DNA of 64,000 bases from Rhodocollybia butyracea. Its lineage: Eukaryota; Basidiomycota; Agaricomycetes; Agaricales; Omphalotaceae. The position numbers and the translations under genes are program-made. The notes under the pieces were generated by a model. That model saw only the letters and a program-made list of their open reading frames with translations, was not told the origin of the DNA and searched no databases. Where the stretch lies: NCBI GenBank assembly GCA_015501585.1, contig JADNRY010000244.1, positions 1 to 64,000 of the forward strand. Reading direction: 5' to 3'. Below, piece after piece: positions 48,055-60,029 of this stretch. How positions within the stretch are numbered: the stretch's first letter is position 1; each line of letters opens with the position of its first letter.

Positions 48055-48175
48055 ATTTACATAATTATTCCAGGTGCCCGAGGTCCGTGTCCCGATTTGG
48101 CACCATCAGTTCGGCTACGTCAAAAACCATGATCCGACGTGGCAGGCCCTTCTTGCTTTCCATACATGCGTGGTG
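48055..48175 (-). repeat. Inverted repeat, right arm
   Basis: Reverse complement of 45985-46117. On its outer side it runs directly into sequence (48165-48330) related to the element at 53745-54540. Confidence 0.75.
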
Positions 48176-48330
48176 CGTGCCGGGTGTGTGCAAGTGCAAG
48201 TGCGTGCATGTTGACTGGGGCGAGCACAACCAGTGGTGCATGGTGTAGCATGGCTACTCAGATTATGAATTCCACTTTATTATTTGGAGTACAAATATTA
48301 AGCCTCATTTGTTCAACTCCATGAAGCTGG
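48165..48330. repeat. Partial copy of the TGCGTGC element
   Basis: Shares GCGTGGTGCGTGC, the 'caagtgcgtgc.t.ttgac.gg' stretch and the downstream 'gctactcaga..attccact' and 'caactcc.tgaagctg' blocks with 53790-53950. Confidence 0.6.
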
Positions 48331-48536
48331 AATAACATGGGTATGAGCTAAGAAAAATATCAAATAGTCCTGAAGGCTGAGCACCCACAGTAAGTTCAAC
48401 ATGATTGGTGGGCTCACACTAAGTATGTGGTCATAAGGTACATTATTACTGCTGCTAGAACTACTTCTCTAGGTAGGCTGAAATATCTGTAAATCATACC
48501 CATTGATGAAACAGTCCTGAATAATCCACAGGACAG
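48331..48536. other. Spacer
   Basis: No feature seen. Confidence 0.35.
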
Positions 48537-49281
48537 TCAGGCAAGCAGTGAAGGGAGATGAATTATACTAACATCGAGCTTCAGGACAATTACTTTTCTC
48601 AGGTCATCGCCGATTTCGGTTGCCTGTTTCTCGATGGATTGATTGAGAGAGCTGACACTTAAATATTTTACGAGGTGCCGTATGAAATCGACAACTCTTT
48701 GTAGCATCCTGGGTGGTTCACAATTAGTACCACGTACTCTTCCCGGTATTATCACAGGCCCACATTTCAAGTCTTCCAGGATCACAGATAAGTAGAAACT
48801 CCATTTGTCCATACAACAGAGATCGCCTTGGGGATAATGAGGCCTGTAGCCAGAGACATGCCTTGACCGCAGCATCGAACGCTAAAGTTGTGACAGACAA
48901 ATGTTGCAGCCCATCTCCGTCTCCTCTGATTGTCCAGGGCTCATTGGGATCACAGAGCCCTAGAAGCTAGTACCAATGATAGCAATGAGCCAACAGTAAT
49001 AATTTTCACTGAACATTCAACCAACCTTGTTGAGCTCCAAGCAATTGTATCCCAATCGGGCAATTCTATCACTTCGAGAATGATCGTGTAGAAAGTTTGT
49101 AGTGTATTTGTAGTTCTGCTGGTCTCTGCTCGAGTACATGAGAATTAGAGGAAGATGTGTTGGTTTCAAGTTGGAAGAAACCAGAATCAAGGTCAAGCAT
49201 TATATACCCAAGGTGGGCCCGTGCAATTATGTTTTCAAGACAGCCAATGTAAAAGGGGTCAGAGCAAGACACTGAATTCAT
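48537..49281 (-). pseudogene. Possible decayed coding region, unrecognised
   Basis: On the minus strand a 112-residue frame (48875-48537) reads CCMDKWSFYLSVILEDL and later EIGDDLRKVIVLKLDVSI, which looks protein-like. Just upstream the neighbouring frame reads LCDPNEPWTIRGDGDGLQHL then AFDAAVKACL, also protein-like, so the frame appears to shift near 48850. I do not recognise the family and cannot define its ends. Confidence 0.3.
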
Positions 49282-49800
49282 TGTCTATGAGCAGGAACGT
49301 CTCATAAATCCAGATCGTATATACTTGCTGTTGATTGGAATTTGACTACAATGGAGTCACCAGAAGAGATAGCTCTAGTAATAGACCACTATGTGAACCA
49401 CAATTGTATGGTGAATGCCAACTGTAATCGTACTTTATTACGGTCCACTTGACAACTAAGAGGTAATCCGCTATTTGGGTATTTACGTGTAGGTATGCGA
49501 AAGGTGCTATAAAACAACCTAACAAAAACACTACCGCACCTAACCAGACTATCGATATGTAAGGGAGCGAGGGCGGGTTGTCAGAGATTCCCCGAGAGAA
49601 AGCTTTGTAATATCGGATGTACGCGCGCGACTGCTCCAGGTTCAAGACTGTAGCGCTAACGTGGGTAACTAAGCTTAGACAACTCTTAGAACTAAGTCAA
49701 GAGAAGCCTAGTTGGGGTGTACGAGTGTACAAGGGAACCAGGTGTGTATGTCCAAATCAATTAACCAAAACCAAAACCAATACAACGAAACTAAGATTCT
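49282..49800. other. Intergenic
   Basis: No gene seen. Confidence 0.35.
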
Positions 49801-49879
49801 CCTAGGCAAACTCTGGCTCTAGCTAGAATAGTAATCTCGAGGTTTGTCAACAACCCTAGGCAAACTCTGGCACTAGCTG
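49800..49879. repeat. Short direct repeat CCTAGGCAAACTCTGGC
   Basis: CCTAGGCAAACTCTGGC(T/A)CTAGCT occurs at about 49801-49824 and again at about 49856-49879. Confidence 0.8.
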
Positions 49880-49880
49880 C

Positions 49881-51100
49881 TGTGACGCCGTAAAGTCCTT
49901 GACCAAACTCTGGGCCAAGCTACGATATTGTAAGTGAACTTAATCACTAGGAACTCGTACCACAATCTTAGTGGCTCGTCTAACTTCGTGAAGAAGTCAA
50001 CTAAGGAACCCTCACTCTGGAGCCAAATAATCCCTTACTAGAAGCCGTCCCCTCTAAGGAAGCAACTAGATTTGAGTTGATCTGGAGTTCGAGAGAACTC
50101 TACACACTTAAATTCGATCAAGATATAAATGGGCTTTGCGAAGCGCGTGAAGTTTATTACTTTCTTAAGATAACCAAGTCAGGAGGCGTCACGCTACTGA
50201 TCCCGTGGGGACGTTCTACGGAGCACTGGTCTTAGCAGTCAAGTCGAGGGCAAGAAACTTGTCTTATTGAATAAATATATCTGGCTTATATACTGAGTAG
50301 AGAGAGTTTAATACGAAAAATAGATGAAACAGATACGGAGAGAGACGGAAAGAGAGTGGAACAGAGGAATCTGGCTCGGAAAGGAAACTCCAGCCTATAT
50401 ATGGTACACACGATAAAGAAATAGTCCATTCTTGGGTATATATCAGAGGTAAAATATGATTTCGTGAGGATTAACATAGTTTTAGAGTGTTTTGATCCGA
50501 GCGAGGTTTCTCCGATTACTCCACAATTTTCCGGGGTCAGGAGTACCTTTGCGCTTCATGATCACTCGCCGCCCGGTTTCCCTTGGGTGAGTTTCATTCT
50601 ATTCCTCGGATAGTTCTGTCCATCCTGAGTGTGATTAACATTCTCTCGAGAAGGCCTGTTATCTAGCTTTCCAACGACACCACTTATGACAATCTCGAGC
50701 AACTGCGCTGAGTATGTACAAGTGATTCCCGATAGTCGGCTTTAACGGATAAGACCTCCGTGTATGATTTCTAAGATCAAATGTTTTGATTTGCCAAGGC
50801 TATCCCGGCGCGTAGCTTTCCGTAGGACCGCTAAGTATGTTTCTACCGTCCTCACGGTTACGACCGGTGCCGCGAATAGACCTCTACGGTTTCCCTCGGA
50901 TTGTTCTGGTCCATTGTTACGGACTGTAAAGTCCACATCTTAACATAGCTTGTTGGGGGTCTTAGTGCAAGGGATGCCTTCCCTCATAATTCCTTCCTCG
51001 AGTAACGCGTTGGCTTAGTACTTATCCCGCTTCGAGATGTCCTGTAGTTTAGAGAGTCTACACTCTTTGGGTATAACTAGATTGATGATCTAGCGTTACA
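49881..51100. mobile_element. Possible solo LTR
   Basis: About 1.2 kb that begins TGTGACGCCGTAAAGTCC and ends CTAGCGTTACA (TG..CA form), with no coding content and the irregular composition common in fungal Gypsy LTRs. The flanking 5 bp (GCTGC and TCTCC) do not match, so the ends or the identity may be wrong. Confidence 0.25.
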
Positions 51101-53225
51101 TCTCCGGGCAGCCCAGGTATCCTCGCTAGCTTGGCTCTAGGCTACGCTTGTGGGCGTACCTTCACGGCTCGCTGAGTATTATTGTTAAGTTCTTTGCCTC
51201 GGCAACAGCTATCACGCTCGGGCTCCGTATAACTCTCTTATTGCATTGTATAACACGTACAAAGTGTCAAAATGTACGGACACACGCCTTAGGCCGATTT
51301 TAGGCCTAATACCGCGGCTTACCCTTGTTTGGTTATGACTATTGTCACTGCTGTTTCTCCTGGATTGTGCAGGTTCCGGAGTGGAGGTTTCGACAATGTT
51401 GCCCACTCTTACTTCACATTCTTTCATTTTCTTTTCGGTTGTCAGGTCCTTCGGCGAGGATATTATCACTGCTGCTACCCACTCTTACTGTCAATATGCA
51501 TGCGGAGAATGGATTTCGCCTCTAGATCAGTTTCGCTTGTTCATCATACATCCTTTCCCTCCTGTCCGAAACGCCCGAGTTAATCTCTGTTTGCAAATTC
51601 AGCATCGCACAAAGGTTCCTTAGTACTACTAGACTCTGCTCAATTGCCAGCAGATTGGAAACTTCAAACTTCCATACTCAATCCATACTTCTAAGACCTC
51701 AATGTACTTCTATGCCTTCAAAGCCTCGATGTGCCTTCCATATATGGTTCTTGTATTTTCCCACCCATGCCGACTGTACATAAGTAATAAGCTTTCGGAA
51801 ACCTAAAAAATCATTATAAACCGGGACGCCAACAGCTAATAGTAAGTAACATGATGAATGCTTAGCATCTGGGGACGAACGCATAAAAAACACTGGATAG
51901 CATGCCCAAACACCCCGGATCTTTCCGAGTCTTCTATGGGTATATACTGTATACTCAAACTCAACAATATTCTTATTGAAATCAGCAGCTGGCTACTGTG
52001 ATCCCGGTGGTTCCCCTCCTCACTTTTGTGTCAGTCACCTCAGTTGAGCACATCCATTTCAAAGCTCAACACAAACTTTTATTCTCTGGCTGTTTGGCAG
52101 TTCCCTGACAGGTTGCTCCGAGTCGGAGACTGGATGCATCTGGTTTTTGTACAGAGATCTCCCCACAACTCTCGACCTCCGGATTCTGTCATCAAGCCAA
52201 ACTATTCAATCGCAGGTTCAACTCTGTAGGCCAATCCTTAAATAAGTAGATATAAATAAACAAGCATCAAAACCATGAAGCGGTAAAGGTTTATGCAAAA
52301 CGCTGTAGTCAGTCCTAGTCATGTTTTACTGTGTTTTACAGGTTGCTATCGCTATGTCATTAAACGCAAACAATTCCCAAGCTCGTTGCTCAACAACTTG
52401 AAACCCATTAGCTCAGGATGAACAATTGAATTGAAAAAAAATCTTTCTTCACAACTGGCAGCCCTGTTAGAGTTTTGGTGCATTGCCCAACTCAGCCATG
52501 TAACCGGCACCCAAACTCTAAAGGCCCCTTCCTCTCCAAAGGAGTAGCGCTCTCCTGCCCGACAGCCTTGCTACCTAGGACTATTCAATCAATTAACCAA
52601 GGCCAGCTACCCGACGTGATCAGTCTGGCATTCCGTGATCATACTTACTGAGTTTCCAGTACTTGACTTATTTCACCCTTCACCAGCCTTCACCCCGATG
52701 GGTAAATCCTTCATCTGATTTTTGGACCCGAGGTCAAATCTCAGCAGAGGTGAAGCACCTTGAAGCACTGAGTTTCATAAATAAGGTAAAGTAAATTGTC
52801 ATCCACCGAGTTTTATATACCAAAGTCTATTATTATCAATTGTACAGTACTAGACAGTACGCCAATCCTGCTCAATCAAGTTATTCACGATATTTCAATT
52901 GACCATCAATTATTAATGCATCACCGGCCAAACTCTCTCCCGGGTGTTATAATTCAATGCATCACTGGGAAAGCTCTCTCCCAGGTTACGATTATCACTG
53001 CCTTGCAAGAATTTGAACATAATTCTGTACCACATATAGGCGATTCTTTCTGATTGATCTTCATTTGATCTCCACCTTGGCGATAGACAGATTGTTTTTC
53101 ATGGCGTTTGGAAAACAGGAGTTGCAGCTCAACGTTGGCATGATTTCTTCTTGACTCATCTCGAGACATTCCAGGACAATTCGGGCCATTTCCTTTGACA
53201 CTCAAAGTTTCTGGTCCGGACTAAT
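51101..53225. other. Gene-poor stretch
   Basis: No supported gene. Small local duplications are visible, such as GCATCACNGG.CAAA/AAGCTCTCTCCC.GG at about 52918 and 52957. Confidence 0.45.
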
Positions 53226-53495
53226 TATCGTTCAGCAGTCTGCCGACAGTCACGGTGGCCTCAATCATCAATGGATTCTTGAGTTGTACATAGACTTTGC
53301 TGTCACGTTGAGTCATTTCATGGATTGATCTCGGTTCTCCCTTGGTATCAGAGCACCATTTCGTTCAGCAGTCTGCCGACAGTCGCGGTGGCCTCAACAG
53401 ATTCTTGAGTGGATTCTTGGGTTGTAGACTTTCCTGTCATAATGTAGAGATATTCTAGGAATTGATCCTGGTTCTCCCTTGGTGTCGAATCAAGG
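53226..53495. repeat. Tandem duplication, unit about 140 bp
   Basis: The block GTTCAGCAGTCTGCCGACAG..GGTGGCCTCAA, then GATTCTTGAGT, then a GGTTCTCCCTTGGT end, occurs at about 53231-53350 and again at about 53371-53485. Confidence 0.75.
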
Positions 53496-53744
53496 CTGCT
53501 GAAGTGTGCTCTTGCACCGCCACTGCACTGTTATCGAGATCGTTTTTATGTACGACCGCGACGCCGGCACCTGCACGACCCGGACCACCACCCTACCCCC
53601 CCGCCACCCAAAGCCCAGCCCCACCTCTAGAATATATCATGGTTTTCTCAATGTGTGCATCCTTTCGTTAGTGTTCTGTCGGGACAGCCTTTCATACTGG
53701 GATGCCAATATTGAAAACACAAGTGGCAGGAAAGTTGGCAGAAA

Positions 53745-54540
53745 GAAAAAAACACGGTGCATATATTTTGCCGTGCACCCCATGCGTGGTGCGTGCTAGG
53801 TGCGTGCAATGCGTGCAACTGCGGTGCGTGGTGCGTGCAAGTGCGTGCGTATTGACGGGCCAAGCTACTCAGAGTACCAATTGTACCTATTCCACTTCAT
53901 TGTTTGAAGTAGTAGTGTAGATATTATTATTTCTTCAACTCCGAGAAGCTGCATACACTTACAAGGCAGATAACACTATATATTGTAAGTATCCATCTAA
54001 GTACTATTATTATAGTATAAACATAAATTGGCTTGCACGGGACACATAAGGTGCTACTTGTAAGGTGGGGGTTGGTATAGAGGTGTACCTGACAGGTAAG
54101 GATGTGCAGGTTGTGCTGAAGACCTGCAGCAATTTGCACGCACCTGCCATCACTTGCACGCACCCGCCATCACAATCTGCACGCACCCTCGCATCATTTT
54201 GAGGGGTGCGTGCTGGTGCGTGCCGATGCGTGCAAGTGATGCCGTGCCAAGTGCGTGAGTGCGTGCGAGTGTTGCGTGATGTGTATAATGACTGTCCTAA
54301 TTCTTTCTATACAAGGCTTGATATTAATAAAACTTGTGTAGAACTACCTTTAGGACCTTATCAACTGCAACAGGCTCGTTAATGTGAAGTAATTATTGCC
54401 AAGGAATACATATTTCTTGCTGAGTAGTAAGTGTATGATATACATACGCACGCACCGTGCAACACGCATCAGTATAGGTGCGTGCACGCACCAGCACGCA
54501 CCACGCACCGGCTGCACGGCAAAATCACTTAGCCCAAAAA
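53745..54540. mobile_element. MITE-like element with TGCGTGC subterminal repeats
   Basis: The ends are inverted: the left end reads TTTTGCCGTGCA then GCGTGGTGCGTGCT; the right end, reverse complemented, reads TTTTGCCGTGCA then GCGTGGTGCGTGCT, about 40 bp in all with a few mismatches. Many TGCGTGC/GCACGCA units lie inside both ends (53785-53850, 54130-54290, 54450-54510). There is no transposase. Clustered subterminal heptamers of this kind are usual as transposase binding sites in non-autonomous DNA transposons. I did not determine the superfamily or a target duplication. Confidence 0.65.
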
Positions 54541-54759
54541 AACTGTGATCTCCATCTGTGATATCCGTCCCTTGAAGATCGTATCCTGTCATTCACCACG
54601 AACTCCGAGTCAAAGTAGAAGAGACATGTTGGAATGTCTTCACGAGAGGTCACTGACTCACTGCAAGTCACTGGAAGCCAAGCGGAATCGCGCCCGGGAA
54701 GAATATTGCATCTAAAACAAAGTTTGATAGATTGGATTATTACAGGTATTGCCATTGTA
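54541..54759. other. Spacer between MITE and copy F
   Basis: No gene seen. Confidence 0.35.
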
Positions 54760-54845
54760 TATCCGAGTCATCCTGTGGCGGATTTTCCCCGGTTTACTAA
54801 TGCAAGAGCTCGAGATGGACGTCGGACGGCTGCAGATTGTCCGGA

Positions 54846-55280
54846 GAGCTAGGACCCGAGTCAAGCACGAGCCCATCCTGACCCACGGCATGAGCCATAG
54901 CCCGAGCCCAGTACGAGCCACATTCCGAGCCCAATATGAGCCTTGGTACAGGCGGTGTCAAACAAGGTTTCCAGGCTTCGTTAGGCATCCTGAGAAGGTT
55001 TGGTAGGTAGCGAGTTTGGATTTGGTGTCTAATTTAAGTCAACGAGAATTTAAATAAACGAAAATAAAGCTAAAAATGAATTCATTGGAAAGCTGGGAGT
55101 ATTAAAGACACAGCGAGAACAAATTGGATGTCCAGGTATAAAGGAATAACTCTGCAAGTGGGCGTCGAGTAGGAAGGTAGCTCGGGACCTGGCTCAGCTC
55201 TGACTTGGCCCAGGTTCGTGATCTGACCCGGGCCTTGACTCGGCAAGGGTTCGGGTCTGACTCGGCATAGGCTCGGGATC
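54846..55280. mobile_element. Insertion in the copy F upstream region with GGCTCGG-type inverted ends
   Basis: The left 110 bp hold repeated CGAGCCC-like units (54850-54960); the right 110 bp hold the inverse (GGCTCGGG, GACTCGGC; 55170-55280). It separates two pieces that are contiguous in copy E. Probably a MITE-type insertion. The exact ends were not fixed. Confidence 0.45.
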
Positions 55281-55322
55281 TCGACGATTGTCAGTCAACC
55301 TGGGCCGATGCCGCCCCAGCAG

Positions 55323-55336
55323 TAAGCGCGCGCTTA
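55323..55336. promoter_or_regulatory. 14 bp palindrome TAAGCGCGCGCTTA upstream of copy F
   Basis: Identical to the palindrome at 38587-38600 and in the same position relative to the GGGCCGATGCCGC block. Confidence 0.45.
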
Positions 55337-57540
55337 CCCAGTGAGTGGACCTTTTTCTTGTCAAAGCTCTTTCACGGCAAACGAGGCGTCTGAGATCTGA
55401 GGCCTGAGGACCGATGGAGGTGGGCTGAGGAACAAAATGAGATAAAGTTCGGGGCAAGTACCTGCGCACATATCCCTGAAATGCTAACGTGCATTCTAGC
55501 AGAACAAAGGACAATGTTACTTTTGCTTTGGCCGACGATCCATTGTGTTTTGCTGCTTTGTTTAGGTTGCTACCCCGACAATGGGCCACAAGTCACGGTC
55601 ACGGTTCGCAGTGGTCTTCTTTCAACCTCGTCCTTCGGACCTTTGACCTTTAGCACATAACATGGCCTCAAACAAGAGTCAAAGGGTACCAATCCCTCTT
55701 TTGCCTCCCGGCGCGACAAAAGACAACAGCCACAGTACTCCGCAACTACCCCCTGGGCGACAATCTACTGAAAATGGCGCAACGATGTGCCGCTACGGTC
55801 CAGAGCAACCAACATGATTCATTCCACTACTTCACAAAATCCTTTATTTGCTTCGCCGGATCCCGGAGCCGTTCGGTTCCTGTCAGGCGGTGTGGGATGA
55901 GTCTGGTGTCTGCCGCAGTGCATGCCTCAATGCGACAATTCCCGCCATCGCTGTCGATCGTTTGCGCGCCTTTGCCCTTGCTCTGCCCATGTCATTCCCG
56001 GCTTCGATGTCCATGCCGCGGCAATAGGCGTCGGGTTCCGGTCGGGCGAACATCTCTGCCGTTCCATCGACAACCACGCCATCCACGCGTTCTATATTCA
56101 CTCCCTCGCCCCTCATTCGTCTTTACACCAGTATCGTTATCGTTCCCGCAGCCCCAAAACTTAAGGCTACACGCTAATTCTCAACGCTCTACCAAGAAAG
56201 AGTAAATCGAGCGTCAGTACTCAGTACTCAGCTCTCATACCTCTAGAAACGGCACGAACACACAAACATCCGTACCATCCACATTGCCAATTATCCTCTG
56301 CTAGACCCTCCACTCGTTCCTGGTTCTCCCTCCATATCATTGCTCCTCTCCTCTTCTCAATGTCCATCGCCATCTCCGACTTCGCCCACGCCTACGAAAT
56401 GAACGATGACACACTCTATATCCTCCAATTCCCTTTCTCTGTGCATGTCATTGCTTTTGGCATCTATCCCTGCTGGTCGGAGTCCTAGTGGTAGCAGCAT
56501 TCAACCTCACTAATGCAGATTCGCAGAGATGGGTCCACTTCTTCACCCTCGTATCCTGCGGTTCCCTAGCCCCATGTCCCACAGCACTATCTCCACCCCC
56601 CATTGGACGCGCCCCATTCAAATTCCTCTCTCCCGCTCAACATCCTCTCGCTCGACCTACTCAGCCTCAAACGAGATCTCTGGCATCCACACCGCAGTGG
56701 CTTGTACTATGTTGACTGAAATCACCCACCAGCAGCTGTCGTACAAAAATGAAGTCTCCAAAGTCGTGGGTAAGAAAAGAAAGAGAAAGAGAGACGCCGA
56801 AGATATCGATAACAAGTTGGAGGGTTCTAGTACTTTTTCAGTCCCCTCTTTCGATGGCAGTAGCAGCACGTCTCCCATAGTAATCCGCTTGAGTTCAAGT
56901 TCGCCAGTGTTACCTACAGGTGAGTTTTTGTCCGATCCTTTTTTGCTTACTAGCAGTGATTTTCTTTTCTGTGATATACTTTACTCCCCGCCTCCGCATC
57001 TCATGCACCCCCGACCCCCCTTGAACTCGCTGTCATCCTCGAGTCCCACTGTTCCCCTCTGCACCTCCTCCATCTCTCAACCTCCCAAATCCCGCACCCG
57101 ATACTCCGCTCACAGTCGCCTCCCTAATCCACCTCACTAACAACGTCCACGCCCAGCCAACCCTCATCCCAACGCCTCCACCATGACCTCCGCACCCTCG
57201 AAGCTCTCTAAGCTCGCGAACGCGTACGCAAGATGGGATTCGAACACAAGTGGTTGGTATGGGAAGATTCAGGGAGGTTTGTTGATCCTTGTTAAGAATA
57301 AGGAGTGGGGATACCCTTGTGAGAATAGCGTTCTCTATCCTTGTGACGAGTCAATTTCGAGTTTGAGCTCGAGTGGTGTTCTACACCTTTAGTGACGGCT
57401 CAATGGTAGTGGTATAGTATTGTTTACTGTTTGCCTTCAAAATGGGCGTATTTCTAAATAATGCATAAGTAGCGTGTATCGTACTTATGATGTGTATCGC
57501 TTAATTGTAATAGGATATGGGGAATATCGATCTTATTTCT

Positions 57541-57800
57541 CCCCTCTTTTAATCAACTGAGTTCAAAGATCTTCGTGCGGGGCCCATTGAATAGTTGTAC
57601 CATAGGATATAAGGCCTTACCTCTAAGGCCAAGTAGTGTAGGGAATCCCAATCAAAGGAAACTTCCGTTCTGAATGCATGAGCTATGGTGTTTTCCTTGT
57701 TGGTAACCCATACAGACGACATACTAGTTCTCTTTGGATCTAAAAAAAAGGTTATTTATTGGTGGATATGCTTTCGTACAATTCATTTGCGCAATTTGTG
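57541..57800. other. Spacer
   Basis: No gene seen between copy F and the methyltransferase remnant. Confidence 0.35.
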
Positions 57801-58851
57801 CAATCAAATAAATGGCTTCTGGCCGTAAACAACAGTCCAACGCCATAGGCACTCTTTCGACAGTGTATCCCACTCCTTGTCCATCCCTCTCAATACACCA
57901 TCGAATTCACCTTCCGACATCCCTGTCGCAGACAAGCTTTGTTTCAGCTATACCGCCGCAACCATAACAAGTCTCTTAAGACCCTCGTGTTCCATATCCG
58001 TATTCTGCATATCCAGCCTCGGAAGAGCAACGGTCCGTTTTTGCACATTGATAAAACCCGTCTTTACCAGATGCTGATCAATGGTCCTATGTAAATCCAA
58101 CTCGAGTCCCCTGCTGGCACACACTGCGACCAATGCATCCACATAGCGCTTCATATTTGAACCACTGTAGGCTGGAGTCTCAGGAACTCTCTCCAAAAGT
58201 TGAATCAACCCTCCCGGTTTCACAACACGATATAATTCGCTCAATGCCGCTCCCCATTGTTCAGATGTAAGTGCACTGCTGACTAGTCGTTGATTTACTA
58301 CCAGTCCACATTTCTGGGAGATTTGTGACACTGTGTACCGCGAAGCTTACATTTCCTGGATGCTCAATGGGGAGGAGCTGTTGATTAATATTGATGCCGG
58401 TGAGGGTGACGTTTGGGGGAACTTTACCAGTAAGGTTGAGCAACCAAATACCTTGGGGAAAATCAGTTCCATTTTAAACATTCAAGACAGCCAACTCAGA
58501 ACAGTTCCCGTTGCACTTTCAAGGACTTCGTCTCCGGGACCAAGTGTGGTTGGGGCATCAATGAGCCGTCCCTCATATACAACTTTCGTCAAATATTGAC
58601 TCTGGAAATCGAGTCTAACAGGAAATCAGTCTGGCGGTTCCAGACTGCAGTAGAGATGCATAACTTTCTTGCTCATCCGCTGCAGAAGGGAAGATATAGT
58701 GGGATACAAATGGACGCCCCTCCGAGTCCTGTGGAGAGTTTTTAGCCATTGCTGACAGAGAATATCCTTGAGGCTTTGGCATTTTTAAATGCAAAACAGA
58801 AGCCTTATCCGGCGTTGCAGTGGAATTAACATCATATAATAGAGTGCGCAC
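57801..58851 (-). pseudogene. SAM-dependent methyltransferase, decayed
   Basis: A minus-strand gene of the fungal secondary-metabolism methyltransferase type (LaeA/TAM-like class I fold). The N-terminal part includes GRPFVSHYIFPSAADEQESY, then LTKVVYEGRLIDAP. Motif I is VLESATGT continuing GIWLLNLTGK across an intron (about 58505-58455) whose phase does not close cleanly. NVSFAVHSVTNLPEMW is followed by a frame change (about 58305) to GLVVNQRLVSSALTSEQW and LYRVVKPGGLIQLLERVPE. The frame then stops at an in-frame TAG (57948-57950), while homologous C-terminal sequence continues beyond it (MSEGEFDGVLRGMDKEW). The in-frame stop and the frame changes make it a pseudogene. Its native substrate cannot be told. 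Confidence 0.72.
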
Positions 58852-60029
58852 CTATTTGTCCGGTCTTTTAGTTTCTCCGGGGACAACAGGTCTTTTGATT
58901 TCACCGGGGGGCAAGGATCGGTCAGCGTCCTACTGCCATTAATACAGTGGTCATGCAGGGGAAAAGCAGTTGATTTTTTGATGATGTTATGTGAATTTCC
59001 CGCTTCAAAAGATACAGTTCATTTGTGTCTACATCTTCCGTTGAGCCAAGTAGTGCTCAATGGACACTAGACAGGGATCAATGGTTTTTTGAGTGTCAGT
59101 ACTATTGCATCCATGACTCTATAGCACCTAAATCTTTCCCACTAAAGACTTGGTTTCTTACTTATCAAGGGAGCAGCATGATGCTGTTGGAGATGTTATC
59201 AGCTGAGCAATTGATTTGCCTGCTGATATTTCTTCATCTGTTTGGGATGTTTATTCTCCCCCGTTATGTATGGCAGTGCGGAGCTTATCAGTTTTACTTA
59301 GTGTTTTATTCTATATTTCTCTGTATGTGTATCTTATTTAAAGTAGCCTACAATATGATTTTTCCCTGCACATTTGCTAGGGCCACACAGCTATAGATTG
59401 GAGTGAACCTTAACCTTATTTGGCAACTTATTGGGTTCAAATTCCTGCAACATAGTCTCTAACTTTTAGTAAACAGCACACTGAGTATTTATCAAGAAAA
59501 TATGTAGCCAGATATCAAATTTCCTGAAAATTTACTGTCGATAAATGGTTATTTCTGCGGCCTGCCATTTTACTCATCCAAGAGGGGATGAAGCTGAAAG
59601 GATTCATTGGTAATGTAACCATTGTTGTAGATAATGATGCCGTACAGCTCCGGAGATTGGACCCCTTGATCGGAGTCTTTGTATGTCTGTATGTACTTAG
59701 TGCAGCCACGCTTTTCATGTACTTACCAAGTACTTACCAATCTTCATCTTAGTAACCCCCCGGTACCAATCAAAACGTCAGGGAGAAAGAACAAGGATGT
59801 ACATATTTTTTATTTCCTATGAGGCTACAGTAAATACAATTAAGTGATACAGATTAAAGTATGGATTCAAGTTCTCACTATGGGCAAGGACTGGACCAGT
59901 GCAATTGATTTCCCATTGCCATTAATTGCGAGTGTGGGCCATATGGCTTATTAGTGGTATAGCATTTTCAGACTTCAATTGAGCTTGCACTCGTGCGTAG
60001 ATGCGCATGAAGCTCGACAGCATTAGTTT
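58852..60029. other. Intergenic, no supported gene
   Basis: An open frame at 59025-59396 has a hydrophobic C-terminal half but no recognisable motif or homologous neighbour. I do not call it a gene. Confidence 0.4.

Larger units (their letters stand above)
54760..57540 (+). pseudogene. Repeated family, copy F
   Basis: 54760-54845 matches 38455-38525 upstream of copy E. The upstream block is then interrupted by about 430 bp (next entry) and resumes at about 55280 with GGGCCGATGCCGCCCC and the palindrome at 55323-55336. ATG near 55662 (MASNKSQRVP). The early frame ends near 55815. Later blocks are readable: KKRKRKRDAEDIDNKLEGSS, then STSPIVIRLSSSSPVLP (56768-56925), intron donor GTGAGT near 56921, and an exon 2 with frame breaks (PPLNSLSSSSP, and later the NTSGWYGKIQGGL region). 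The 3' flank at about 57470-57540 matches other copies. The NLS-like and SPIVIR blocks are intact, but the whole frame is not. Confidence 0.6.

Noticed and set aside
49881..51100. Firm call of a solo LTR
   Set aside because: TG..CA ends exist, but the flanking 5 bp do not match and no second copy is in the window. Kept only as a low-confidence feature.
59025..59396. Possible small membrane protein
   Set aside because: The hydrophobic half is plausible, but there is no homologous context, motif or splice evidence; it may be chance.
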